A stretch of 64,000 bases of DNA from Paramecium sonneborni. Its lineage: Eukaryota > Ciliophora > Oligohymenophorea > Peniculida > Parameciidae. Of the stretch, positions 28,424-39,440 are shown one piece after another (position 1 is the stretch's first letter; every line of letters starts with the position of its first letter). The notes beneath the pieces are model-generated. The model ran no database searches. It had not been told where the DNA came from and saw nothing but the letters and a program-made list of their open reading frames with translations. A program made the position numbers and the translations under genes. The stretch is from positions 354,470 to 418,469 of the forward strand of contig CAJJDN010000029.1 of NCBI GenBank assembly GCA_905182985.1, given 5' to 3'.

Positions 28424-30460
28424 TCATTCAAGTTCATGTATTTTATATTAAAACATGACATAAATATTCATATTTTAATTATTTTCATTTTTTAAAGCAA
28501 TATCTAATAGCATCAACAATATTTTGATAGGAACGTTATCATTATTTTAAGAAATCATGTCTATCTATGCTTATTCTTTTTCATTTAATTGCGAAATATG
28601 TTAAAGGATTCTATTTACTTTATTTAAGACATTCATGTAATTTGGAATAAAGTTTTTATTTCTTCACCCTTTCTAAGATTTATTATTTTAAAACTCAAAA
28701 TTGAAACAAGAAGGAATAGTTAATAGCTTCTAAAAATTTAATAAATTTAAGTTTATTTTAACTCTATATAAAAGCTATATCCATATTTTTTCTCGCAATC
28801 TTTTAATGAATATTAAAAGAGCTTAAAAATAAAATAAAGCCTAGCATTCGAGATTCTAATACAAATATCAATTTATTCAATTAATCTCATAATGTACTTT
28901 ATCGAATTAAAATTAAGATAAATTTAAGGATTCTAATAAATAATTTTAATCTATAATTCTTCTGTTAATTTAGAACATCTTTGAAAAGTTATTAAATTAT
29001 CTTATTTTTTTAATAAAAATATGACTTCAATTTATACTTCTATGTAATTACTTATAAAATTTATCTACTCTTCACTATTTACATTATTAAAAAGGCTTCA
29101 TTCATTCAAAAATTTACAGAATATATATTTAGTATTTAAAGTCTACCAGTTTCATTTAATAATCTAACTACACCACTTTATTCAAATATTCCAAATTTTA
29201 AATAAGTTTCATGGATCAAATGTTTATTATAAATAATTCAGTTCAAAAGGATATTATTTAATGAATGAATCCATTAATCATTAAAAATATAATATTAATT
29301 AAAACATTATAATATACATTTACTCTTATATATGTAGATTAACATACTTTCATTTCACAAATTGAACTCATTTTATCTATTATTTGAAGATTATTTTTTA
29401 ATCTTTTATAGCATTTTCAAAAACTTTATTATTTGCTTCTCCTACAAATTTACTAAATATTTTAAGTCTACAAAACAATATTTAAAGTTTTCACTCTTAA
29501 AACCTCTTTTAATTCTCTTGTTGTTAAATTCTTTCTCTATATGGACAACAATCCAATAAGCAATCTTTTTATATTTTTTGATACCATATTTCTATGAAAA
29601 TTATAATGGAAATTTTCTTCTAAAAATATTTTATGAATCTTAGTGAAGTTCACCTGCTTCTAATTTATCAAAATTCTAATCTTCTCTAAATAAATTTATT
29701 GATTTCGTATGATTATATTTTGCCTTTAATTATAAAATAGCACATCTAACAATAAATTCTTCAACTAACATATCTAAATATTTTAAACATCAATAAATTT
29801 GATTGCACTCCTACAAACAATGCTTTAGATCTTGTTATGGTAAAATAAATAATCCTATTTAACTTAATCTCATTTTAAAATTTCAATCACAATATCTATA
29901 ATTTATCTTTTTATATTTTAGAGTATTATTATTATTTTAGAGTATTATAATTATATTTTTCAAATCTTCAAAAATTATCCATAAAAGTGAATTAATATAT
30001 ATTCCTATCTATGTCAATTTAATTCTCTAAATTATATAAAAATTAAATATCACTCAATAACTTCTAACCTTTCTATTTTGGTAATTTAAATATTTATCAT
30101 TTAAAATCTTGTGTGTGTTGTTCATTTTCATCATCTTTCTTTTATACTTATTTACTTCTTCTTCTTTTATTTCATAATCATCATTATAAAATTAAATAAA
30201 TAATTGATGCTAATTATTCCTTATTTTATTCTCTATTTTATTTTTTACTTATTAATAAGCCGACAAAAGCTACTTTTAATTTTTTCATTTGAATTATTAA
30301 AAAGATATTGATATTTTAAACTATTCAATTTTCATTTTATTTGATAATTTATTTAGAATGAAAATTAAAGATTCAATCATTAAATTTTTTACAAATTATT
30401 CTATTTCATTATTAATTCTAAAAATATTTTAATTAGAATTAATTCTAATTTTTTCTATAT
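28424..30460 (-). pseudogene. Long decayed gene, unrecognised
   Basis: About 2 kb of minus-strand sequence carries protein-like pieces in changing frames: FVKNLMIESLIFILNKLSNK near 30400, DMLVEEFIVRCAILQLKAKY then FRRKFPLQF and YKKIAYWIVVHIEKEF (about 130 open codons, 29340-29780), IEQIDICIRISNARLYFIFK, and IKILLMLLDIALKNENNQNM ending at TGA 28424. Between the last two pieces an in-frame TGA interrupts the otherwise continuous text near 28665. No introns join the parts. No known motif is visible. Confidence 0.5.
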
Positions 30461-30489
30461 TTAAGTCTTATAAATAAAAATTTCGATAA

Positions 30490-31726
30490 ATGAATTAAAG
30501 TGAAAAAGAGATTGAAGAGGAACAATTTAAAAAAGAATTTGAAGAAAGAGTAGAGAAGAGAAAAGCATGGTTGATGGAATAATTAAAAAGTTGTGGTAAA
30601 TTTTTAGACGTAAGTGCAAATAAATTAGATGATCTAGATGCTTTGACTGTATGATCTTTATTTAAATTAGATTGCTCTCTATCTCCATGAATGCCAAATA
30701 GAATTAACCTTATTTCATATAGCAACAAATTCCATTACAGATCGTGGATTTATTGATATGTTAACAGGATTATAATGGCATGATAAATTAAAAGAAATTT
30801 ATATTGGTAATAATTAAATTAGTGAAGTAAGTCATATTATTGATAAAAGATTGGTGTTCAAGGATTTATTGAAATATCTAGTAGTTTCAAATAATTAAAA
30901 ATACTTAGCATGAGTAGTTGTTCAATAGATGATAATACATTTATATAACTTTGTTATGCACTTCCTGAATTAAAGAATTTACAATAATTATAAGTACCTG
31001 CAAACAACATTTCTGATTTTGGTATTTATATTTGATTGAAAAATAGGATTGATATGTTTCTCAACTTTATTAGCTACTAATTGCCTTCCAAATTTAACTG
31101 TTCTTCATTTTGGAAATAATCCTTTGACTTCTAAATCGTTAGTACCATTATTTTAGGCTTTAAAAAAAAATAAAACAATAAAAATCTTATATCTTAATGA
31201 TATTGGAATGGATTTGTAAACTATAAAATAAATGGCAATATGTTTGAAAAAGAACAAATATTTAGAAGAATTAAATTTAGGGAATACAGGATTTTCTAAT
31301 GCAGCAGCTTAGATTTTATGGCCAAACCTAAAGTATTTAAAAACATTGCGTTTATGGAATAATCATCTCACAGATAAAGCAATATTTGAATTTATAAATG
31401 TATTGGAGAAAGAAGAATTACGTTTAAGTTATTTGGGATTATAGGATAATGAAATAGAAGAAGTAGATCTTATTGAAGATTTGAATGGTTTATTAAAGTA
31501 GAATGAATTGATTGATTAATTAACTGAATAGATAGAAAATGATGTTGAGGAAGAAAATGAGAAGAAATAAATATCAAAAATGATAGAGTTGAATAAATTT
31601 GAGGAGATAGAGGAAAAATTAGAAGAACTTGATAAATTGAGTACATAATAGGTTTAAGATGAAGAAGAGATTAATGAATTGTAAGGGATTTTGAAAACAA
31701 AAAAAGATGCATAAGAGTAGTGTTGA
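30490..31726 (+). CDS. Leucine-rich repeat (RNI-like) protein, 388 aa
   Basis: Introns at 30649-30670, 30827-30849 and 31022-31046 restore the frame. After a charged N-terminus come ribonuclease-inhibitor-type repeats: LKEIYIGNNQIS, LKILSMSSCSIDDNTFIQLC, LTVLHFGNNPLTSKSLVPLF, LEELNLGNTGFSNAAAQILW, LKTLRLWNNHLTDKAIFEFI. The last 110 residues are an acidic coiled coil. Such proteins act as scaffolds, often at cilia or basal bodies, but no specific ortholog can be named. It starts about 30 bp after the decayed gene's upstream end, divergently. Confidence 0.8.
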
Positions 31727-31772
31727 ATATCTGTAATGGAATGAAAATAAAGATTTAAATATTTTTTAAATA

Positions 31773-32303
31773 ATGGTTATCAAGACAGATTTGTGCTCCT
31801 TTAGTGAATGGAGAATCTATCCTGGACATGGAAGAAGATTCGTTGCCAAGGATGGCAGACTCTTCTATTACTTGAATTAAAAGAGCAGAGCTTTTAGTGC
31901 AAGAAAAGTATTCAATATATATTAAAATATAGATTAAATCTCAAGAAATTCAATGGACTGTTGCTTGGAGAAGATTAAATAAAAAGATTAAGACAGATGA
32001 AGGAGCTAAAAAAAGAAGAATTAGAAATCTAAAAGTCTAAAGAGCCATTGTTGGTATTTCATTAGAAGAAATCAGAAGAAGAAGAAAAGAAGATGATAGT
32101 AATACATTTTTTTATAATAAATAGAAACTAGAAAGGCATAAGCTGAATAAGCTGCAAGAGAAATTAAAGAAAGAAAATAAAAGTAAATTGAAACTCAAAA
32201 GAAGAAACCAGCTGCAGCATAAAAAGTAGCTTAAAAAGCTGAAGTCAAAGCACAATAAAAAGCATAAAAAGGTGCTGCTAAAGCCAACAAAGGTAAAAAA
32301 TGA
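31773..32303 (+). CDS. RPL24: Ribosomal protein eL24, 159 aa
   Basis: eL24 is a large-subunit ribosomal protein. Start at 31773 gives DLCSFSEWRIYPGHGRRFVA, the family's N-terminal signature, then LNQKSRAFSARKI, IQWTVAWRRLNKKIKTDEGA and RAIVGISLEEIRRRRKE. Two introns (31908-31932, 32099-32124) are confirmed by the family alignment. The C-terminus is Lys/Ala/Gln-rich as usual. One animal-type feature, the zinc-binding Cys cluster, is reduced to the single early Cys. The gene starts 46 bp after the LRR gene's stop. Confidence 0.95.
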
Positions 32304-32374
32304 TTCTTACAAATATAACATCAAATACATATAAATATGTTTTAAACATTATAATTAATTTTATTATTAAATAA

Positions 32375-32927
32375 ATGGAAGAATTATGCTACACCGTCCT
32401 TGGAATTGGCTTAGGAATTTTTGTATAATAAATACATCAAAAGTTATCCAATAAAAAAAAGTAGAATAAGACACAATAATAGTATAAGGGAAAAAAGTAT
32501 AATTTACTATCTACCCCAGATATGAAAAAAGCATATCAAGAATAAAAATAGAGTTTTCTCATTAAATAAGCATCCTAATAAGAAATTGGTGATACTATTA
32601 GAAAGATTGTCAAAATTTAAAATAAAATATCCAGTTTTGATAAAGATGATGAATTAAACTTAATATAAAATTCTTAGGTAGATAATTCAAATGATGATTA
32701 ATCATTACAAAATTCAAATGAGAACCAATTTTAACCAAAAACACCCAATTTTAATAATAAATCATCATCCTCTTAATATATTACATTGACCACATCTAAT
32801 ACAATAGGATTTTTATAATCCAATTAGTTTAGCGATAGTAGTAAATTTTTATCAAAAATTAGAAACAAACATATCTCCTCCTTGTGAAAATACAGAAGAA
32901 ATCAAAAATAATAATGATCCAGAATGA
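32375..32927 (+). CDS. Hypothetical N-terminally anchored protein, 176 aa
   Basis: A short hydrophobic start (CYTVLGIGLGIFV) is followed by a Lys/Gln-rich and Ser/Asn-rich, probably disordered, chain. A 22-nt intron (32841-32862) is proposed near the 3' end; without it the frame stops slightly earlier at a TGA near 32887, giving a similar product. No family recognised. Confidence 0.5.
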
Positions 32928-33155
32928 TAATTATGTTATAATTAAAATAACTATTATTTCAAAAAAAAAATATATTGAATTTCAAATGATTAAAGAGTAA
33001 AGATTGTTTAAATTAGTTATTTTATTAGTTGTTAAGATCTACAAAAGATAAAATATAAAATAAAAATTTCCATATCAATATCAATAGATTTTTGTACAAA
33101 TCTCTGAAACATTAACTTATATTATAATTTATTACGTTTTTTATTAATTAAGATA

Positions 33156-33392
33156 ATGAAATATCAAGAATTAGAATAACATTAAAGTAGAAAACAAATC
33201 ACATTAAATGATGCAATGTTTACAATATTTAAAAGAGGAATGATAAAGAGTCCTTGCTTTATTCCATTTTTGATTATATTGACTCTATTATTTGCTATTG
33301 GAATTTTGCATGAGTCTGGTATCAAACCAATTCATGAATTGTTTCCTCTTGGAGGTACAACAGGAGAATTCTTGAAATCTGAATAGATGTGA
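33156..33392 (+). CDS. Small single-pass membrane protein, 78 aa
   Basis: The frame has one strong membrane segment (CFIPFLIILTLLFAIGI) after a polar N-terminus and before a short tail (LFPLGGTTGEFLKS). No intron. The same gene is repeated at 34495-34731, but that copy lies in a duplicated contig end and lacks its first base (an n), so only one gene probably exists. Family not recognised. Confidence 0.6.
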
Positions 33393-34494
33393 AATAATTT
33401 ATCAACAGTTTATATTTTTATCTAAAAAATTTAATATGTTTTTTATAAATTTTCAAAAAGCATTCGTTATTTTACTTAATATTTCTTCAAATTTTCAAAA
33501 TTTAGCATAATTTTAAGAAATAAAAGTAAAATTATATTTAAGAATTACTTTTTAAATAAAGGGAAAAATTGATGAAATAGATTAGAAACTTTAAAAATAT
33601 TCTTATGATTTTTAATAAATGAAAATTATTATTAAATCTAATGGTTGTTATGTTATAAAATGACATAATAGGAAGAGAGTATAGATTTATAAATTTATAT
33701 AAAATATATATCAATACAATATTAACCTTTTGATTTTAAACATATAATTAAATTTTATGTCTTTAGAAGAAAAAGTTATGAAGATAAATTAATTTTTCAT
33801 TTGGGGTTGATTAGAAGTAAGACATTTCTAAAATAAAAATTACATAGTTATTTCTCATACTAATGATTATAGATTTGATAATTTGATTGATTCAATACTA
33901 ATATTATTAAAAATGCGTGCCATAAATATAGTTCTTTTTGGGATACTTGGAGCTACTCTTTTATATTATGTTTATGAATAATCATAAATTGATTCGACTC
34001 CTTTTGATTTATAAACAATTCAGGAAAAGGAATTGGAAGCAAGATAGAAAATGAGTGGAAATAAAAACTATTAAATTCCTAATTTCTTTTTTGTTACCCC
34101 ATGGTATATTTGAAAATAAGAATAGGAATAAGGATGGATATCAACTTACAATAAAATATGCATAAAAAATAGATATGGTAAGCCCAGCATGGTTTAGTAT
34201 TAAACAGAATAATGTTGTTGATGGAAAATAAATTGTTAACGAATAATGGATTTAAGAAATAGTCTTAGCTAATCCTTAAATTGCTATAATTCCTAGAGTT
34301 TAAATTGAATTATAGGAAAAATCATTTATATAACAAATTAATAATCCAAAATTATTGGAAACAATAATCAATTTAGTAGAACAATATTCTAATAAATTTC
34401 ATGGAATAATGATTGATACACCCTATATATCATACATTGATGCTTTTGATGCTTAAGATATAGTTAAATTTCTTTAAAAATTAAAAGCAAAACT
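33157..34494. repeat. Direct copy 1 of 1338 bp, ending at a single n
   Basis: This stretch appears identical, as far as I could compare by eye, to 34496-35833. The two are separated only by the n at 34495. It carries the small membrane protein gene and the 5' part of the GH18 gene. This is what an unmerged overlap of two contigs looks like. Confidence 0.9.
33913..34494 (+). CDS. Truncated duplicate of the GH18/CHID1-like gene 5' end
   Basis: It is the same sequence as the start of the gene at 35252, offset by 1339 bp, and is cut off at the n. Treat it as an assembly duplicate of that gene's first 582 bp, not as a separate gene. Confidence 0.85.
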
Positions 34495-34495
34495 N

Positions 34496-35833
34496 TGAAA
34501 TATCAAGAATTAGAATAACATTAAAGTAGAAAACAAATCACATTAAATGATGCAATGTTTACAATATTTAAAAGAGGAATGATAAAGAGTCCTTGCTTTA
34601 TTCCATTTTTGATTATATTGACTCTATTATTTGCTATTGGAATTTTGCATGAGTCTGGTATCAAACCAATTCATGAATTGTTTCCTCTTGGAGGTACAAC
34701 AGGAGAATTCTTGAAATCTGAATAGATGTGAAATAATTTATCAACAGTTTATATTTTTATCTAAAAAATTTAATATGTTTTTTATAAATTTTCAAAAAGC
34801 ATTCGTTATTTTACTTAATATTTCTTCAAATTTTCAAAATTTAGCATAATTTTAAGAAATAAAAGTAAAATTATATTTAAGAATTACTTTTTAAATAAAG
34901 GGAAAAATTGATGAAATAGATTAGAAACTTTAAAAATATTCTTATGATTTTTAATAAATGAAAATTATTATTAAATCTAATGGTTGTTATGTTATAAAAT
35001 GACATAATAGGAAGAGAGTATAGATTTATAAATTTATATAAAATATATATCAATACAATATTAACCTTTTGATTTTAAACATATAATTAAATTTTATGTC
35101 TTTAGAAGAAAAAGTTATGAAGATAAATTAATTTTTCATTTGGGGTTGATTAGAAGTAAGACATTTCTAAAATAAAAATTACATAGTTATTTCTCATACT
35201 AATGATTATAGATTTGATAATTTGATTGATTCAATACTAATATTATTAAAAATGCGTGCCATAAATATAGTTCTTTTTGGGATACTTGGAGCTACTCTTT
35301 TATATTATGTTTATGAATAATCATAAATTGATTCGACTCCTTTTGATTTATAAACAATTCAGGAAAAGGAATTGGAAGCAAGATAGAAAATGAGTGGAAA
35401 TAAAAACTATTAAATTCCTAATTTCTTTTTTGTTACCCCATGGTATATTTGAAAATAAGAATAGGAATAAGGATGGATATCAACTTACAATAAAATATGC
35501 ATAAAAAATAGATATGGTAAGCCCAGCATGGTTTAGTATTAAACAGAATAATGTTGTTGATGGAAAATAAATTGTTAACGAATAATGGATTTAAGAAATA
35601 GTCTTAGCTAATCCTTAAATTGCTATAATTCCTAGAGTTTAAATTGAATTATAGGAAAAATCATTTATATAACAAATTAATAATCCAAAATTATTGGAAA
35701 CAATAATCAATTTAGTAGAACAATATTCTAATAAATTTCATGGAATAATGATTGATACACCCTATATATCATACATTGATGCTTTTGATGCTTAAGATAT
35801 AGTTAAATTTCTTTAAAAATTAAAAGCAAAACT
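34496..35833. repeat. Direct copy 2 of 1338 bp, beginning at a single n
   Basis: Second copy of 33157-34494. Unlike copy 1 it continues into unique sequence, so the complete downstream gene belongs to this contig. Its first base pairs start with TGAAATATC, the 'A' of the small gene's ATG being replaced by the n. Confidence 0.9.
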
Positions 35834-36342
35834 TGGTAACAAAATGTTAGTATTAACATTATACGGTATCTACAATCCATAATAATACAAGCATTCAACT
35901 TTAAGGAAATTATTCAAAGTAGCAGATTACACTTTAATATAAACATATGATTATTAGATTTAAGAAGAAGATGATCATTTATTATCACCTTATTTTTGGG
36001 TTCAAGAGAATTTAGAACATTTTTTGATATACAATGAAAAGTTGCTATTTGTAATTATTGAGTAATAATATTTAGGGAATTCCTTTTTATGGATTTAAAA
36101 AAACTTAGTATGAAAAAACTCATTTTATAGGTAAAGAACTATTGAAATTAAATGCATCTAATTTTAAAACAGAATGGGATAGATCTTCTTATGAGTGTAG
36201 ATACAAAAATGATATTATTTCTATTTCTTATCCATGCCCTGATTTTGTTATTTAAAGACTTAATTTAATCAAAGAGTTTGGTAGAGGTTATTTTGTTTGG
36301 GAAGGTGGATAAGGTATTGAACTGTTTTATCAACTTTTATGA
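35252..36342 (+). CDS. CHID1: GH18-fold, CHID1 (chitinase domain-containing 1)-like, 347 aa
   Basis: CHID1 proteins have a glycoside hydrolase 18 barrel, are secretory or lysosomal and bind glycans; catalysis is uncertain. A signal anchor (INIVLFGILGATLLYYVY) starts the chain. After a 22-nt intron (35443-35464) the text reads TPWNKDGYQLTIKYAQKIDM then VSPAWFSIK, with later blocks QIAIIPRVQIEL, FHGIMIDTPY, FGIPFYGF (after intron 36051-36075) and YFVWEGGQGIELFYQLL, in CHID1 order. The GH18 DxxDxDxE catalytic motif is not present (GIMIDTPYISYID), as in CHID1 itself. Confidence 0.85.
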
Positions 36343-36360
36343 AATATAAATTAATAATAA

Positions 36361-37231
36361 ATGTAAAGAAAAATGTTTATTTATAATAATAACAATTTCA
36401 AATTTAAATGGAACGCAATTTATAATCCTGTTTCTAACAATTTTAAGTTAAGAGAAATTAAAATTTTTTTTATAAAAAATATTTCAATAAGATAATATTA
36501 ATGAAAAAAAATAGACTAATAAAGAGAGATTGGATGATGATAAATAAAGATAGAAATTTATAACTTAAGCATATAAATATAAATATGTTGGAGTTCCATA
36601 TCATAATAGATATCATGATGAAACATCTCCTTATTTCAATGCCCTTTTGTATTTAGATTGTTCTGGGTTGATAAGGTAGGTATTTTATGATCTAAGAGAA
36701 TATTTTGGATTTACTTTAGGAAAATGGATTTAAGCTAAAAGCTTATCAATATTATTTACTTGATAAAGAGATTGAATTTAAGATTTAAAACCAGAAGATT
36801 TAATCTTTCTATCTAGAGTTTATTATGATAAATCTTGTAGAGCTTTTTTAGCATAATATAGATCATGTTGAAATTTATCTTGGACAAGAAAGAACTATTG
36901 CTGCAATATGGTAATAAGGTACAATTCAAGAATTTAAAACTTACTTGAATCATAAAATTATTATGATGTTAAATATGATTTTAAATCGTTACAACCATGG
37001 TTAGAAGGAAACTGTGAAAGCTTTTGTATTGAATATTCATGGAGAGATGATAGAAATAAATGGGTTAGTAATAAAAATTCTGTTTTTGCTAAAAATTTAC
37101 AATAAGTACCTACTGATTTTATACAAAAACAAAGAGTTTATAAGAATTAATTAAATCATATCTCAGAAATAAGAATTATGAATTAATTGATACTGTTTAA
37201 GATGCTTTTTGAATAATTATTTTTTAATTGA
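36361..37231 (+). CDS. NlpC/P60-type cysteine peptidase, frame with apparent one-base breaks
   Basis: NlpC/P60 enzymes cut peptide stems of bacterial cell walls; ciliates may use them on prey. After a 25-nt intron (36430-36454) the domain starts KYVGVPYHNR, with the catalytic Cys in LYLDCSGLIRQVFYDL, then LKPEDLIFLS and the catalytic His in HVEIYLGQERTIAAIW. A 34-nt intron before HNIDHVEIYLG is probable. To read through one must accept an extra base near 36718 and missing bases near 36782 and 36956 (the last in an A run); with them the length is a multiple of three. Consensus errors or a recent pseudogene. Confidence 0.65.
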
Positions 37232-37258
37232 TTTAATGTCCATAAAGTAGTAATTATT

Positions 37259-39435
37259 ATGAATTTAAACCAGACTTATAAATTGTATATTCCTTTAATT
37301 ATTATAGATCAATCATATTCCAAAAACCTACCATAATTAGGTCTAAAAGTATCAATGTTAGAATTATTGAGAGAAAATTAACGTGAAGAGGTTTCACCTA
37401 AAACTTATAGATTAAACTAAATTACAGAAGTTATTGAATTCTTAAAAGATTATGAAAATGGCATTTAGATATTAAAACCCTATAATTTAAATTGTGGTAG
37501 AAGCATTAAATTTATTAGCAATATAGCCAGATTTAAATTAGATCTTCACTAAAAAAGCTAATATTAAATTGTTGACTATTATAAAGTTTATGTAGAAAAT
37601 GAAATCAAGATCATTTGAGAATCTAAGAAAATCTCGATACTTAAATATAATTAAAATATGATGATATCAATTCTATGTCCATTATAAAAAAAATATATTG
37701 AAAAACCCCTTTTACTCGATTCTAGAAAATTTAATATAAGATGCTATGCTTTAAATGCTAAAGTAAACCCTTACACTGTACTCTTTCATCATGGTTATGC
37801 TAGATTAAGTATTTTTGANNNNNNNNNNNNNNNNNNNNNNNNNNNNNNNNNNNNNNNNNNNNNNNNNNNNNNNNNNNNNNNNNNNNNNNNNNNNNNNNNN
37901 NNNNNNNNNNNNNNNNNNNNNNNNNNNNNNNNNNNNNNNNNNNNNNNNNNNNNNNNNNNNNNNNNNNNNNNNNNNNNNNNNNNNNNNNNNNNNNNNNNNN
38001 NNNNNNNNNNNNNNNNNNNNNNNNNNNNNNNNNNNNNNNNNNNNNNNNNNNNNNNNNNNNNNNNNNNNNNNNNNNNNNNNNNNNNNNNNNNNNNNNNNNN
38101 NNNNNNNNNNNNNNNNNNNNNNNNNNNNNNNNNNNNNNNNNNNNNNNNNNNNNNNNNNNNNNNNNNNNNNNNNNNNNNNNNNNNNNNNNNNNNNNNNNNN
38201 NNNNNNNNNNNNNNNNNNNNNNNNNNNNNNNNNNNNNNNNNNNNNNNNNNNNNNNNNNNNNNNNNNNNNNNNNNNNNNNNNNNNNNNNNNNNNNNNNNNN
38301 NNNNNNNNNNNNNNNNNNNNNNNNNNNNNNNNNNNNNNNNNNNNNNNNNNNNNNNNNNNNNNNNNNNNNNNNNNNNNNNNNNNNNNNNNNNNNTATATTC
38401 CTTTAATTATTATAGATCAATCATATTCCAAAAACCTACCATAATTAGGTCTAAAAGTATCAATGTTAGAATTATTGAGAGAAAATTAACGTGAAGAGGT
38501 TTCACCTAAAACTTATAGATTAAACTAAATTACAGAAGTTATTGAATTCTTAAAAGATTATGAAAATGGCATTTAGATATTAAAACCCTATAATTTAAAT
38601 TGTGGTAGAAGCATTAAATTTATTAGCAATATAGCCAGATTTAAATTAGATCTTCACTAAAAAAGCTAATATTAAATTGTTGACTATTATAAAGTTTATG
38701 TAGAAAATGAAATCAAGATCATTTGAGAATCTAAGAAAATCTCGATACTTAAATATAATTAAAATATGATGATATCAATTCTATGTCCATTATAAAAAAA
38801 ATATATTGAAAAACCCCTTTTACTCGATTCTAGAAAATTTAATATAAGATGCTATGCTTTAAATGCTAAAGTAAACCCTTACACTGTACTCTTTCATCAT
38901 GGTTATGCTAGATTAAGTATTTTTGAGTACACTCTAGATGATGTTGAAAATGAATAAAATAAAATTATTCATCATACTAATAATGCCATTTAAAAAACTC
39001 ATCCAAAACATAAAGAAAAAAAAGAATCTTTAATAGGGAATATGGATCATTTAGAATAATATTTGAATGATTTTTATCATTATTAACCAGATTAAATTGA
39101 ATCAATTAGACAATAAATTAAATAAATTTCTCGAAGGTTATTCAAAAGCTGGATAAAAAAAGATCCAAGCCAGAGGACAATAAAGAGAATTAGAACTTTT
39201 TGGACTTGATTTTATTATAATGAAAAATTCAAAAATAACAACTCTCAACTCTCGACCCAATTCTCAAAGTTTATTTTTAGAAGCTTATATAAATCCTGAT
39301 TTATTTACTGAAAATCCTAATCTAAAATAAATTATTTCTTCTGTTGTAGAATAAACTTTGGATATAGTCTTAGCTATCAATAACAATCAAGAGAATTAAC
39401 TGGGAACATTTTAATAATTAATTATTGAATAATGA
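37259..39435 (+). CDS. TTLL-like protein, split by an assembly gap
   Basis: N-terminal part before the gap: MNLNQTYKLYIPLIIIDQSY, then GIQILKPYNLNCGRSIKFIS (the TTL 'W.LKP..N.G.GI' block). After the gap the same 533 bp recur and the gene continues: KYIEKPLLLDSRKFNIRC, YARLSIFEYTLDD, IHHTNNAIQK, then RELELFGLDFIIM. A TGA within the repeated part can be removed by a 36-nt intron ending CTAAG; one extra T near 39120 breaks the frame before the last block. HHTN replaces HLTN and the ending 'N.NP' reads YINPDL, so activity is doubtful. Converges on the WD40 gene, 5 bp apart. Confidence 0.6.
37286..37818. repeat. Direct copy 1 of 533 bp flanking the N gap
   Basis: Appears identical to 38394-38926, offset 1108. 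It ends exactly at the gap. Probable unmerged contig overlap inside the TTLL-like gene. Confidence 0.9.
37819..38393. other. Assembly gap, 575 N
   Basis: Run of unknown bases. Because the same 533 bp stands on both sides, the true gap length is probably zero or negative. Confidence 0.95.
38394..38926. repeat. Direct copy 2 of 533 bp flanking the N gap
   Basis: Second copy of 37286-37818; it continues into unique sequence coding for the rest of the TTLL-like protein. Confidence 0.9.
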
Positions 39436-39440
39436 TGCTT

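Noticed and set aside
29362..29559. Plus-strand hydrophobic ORF
   Set aside because: It is opposite to a better minus-strand protein-like stretch (IVVHIEKEF..) of the decayed gene.
33157..35833. A genuine tandem duplication of the small membrane gene
   Set aside because: The copies appear identical, are joined by an n, and copy 1 stops mid-gene; unmerged contig ends explain this better.
36361..37231. Recent bacterial contamination carrying NlpC/P60
   Set aside because: The gene uses TAA/TAG as Gln, has a short GT..AG intron and the same base composition as its neighbours.
37815..38444. A 209-codon open frame across the N run
   Set aside because: It consists of unknown bases; only the last residues are real sequence and belong to the TTLL-like gene.
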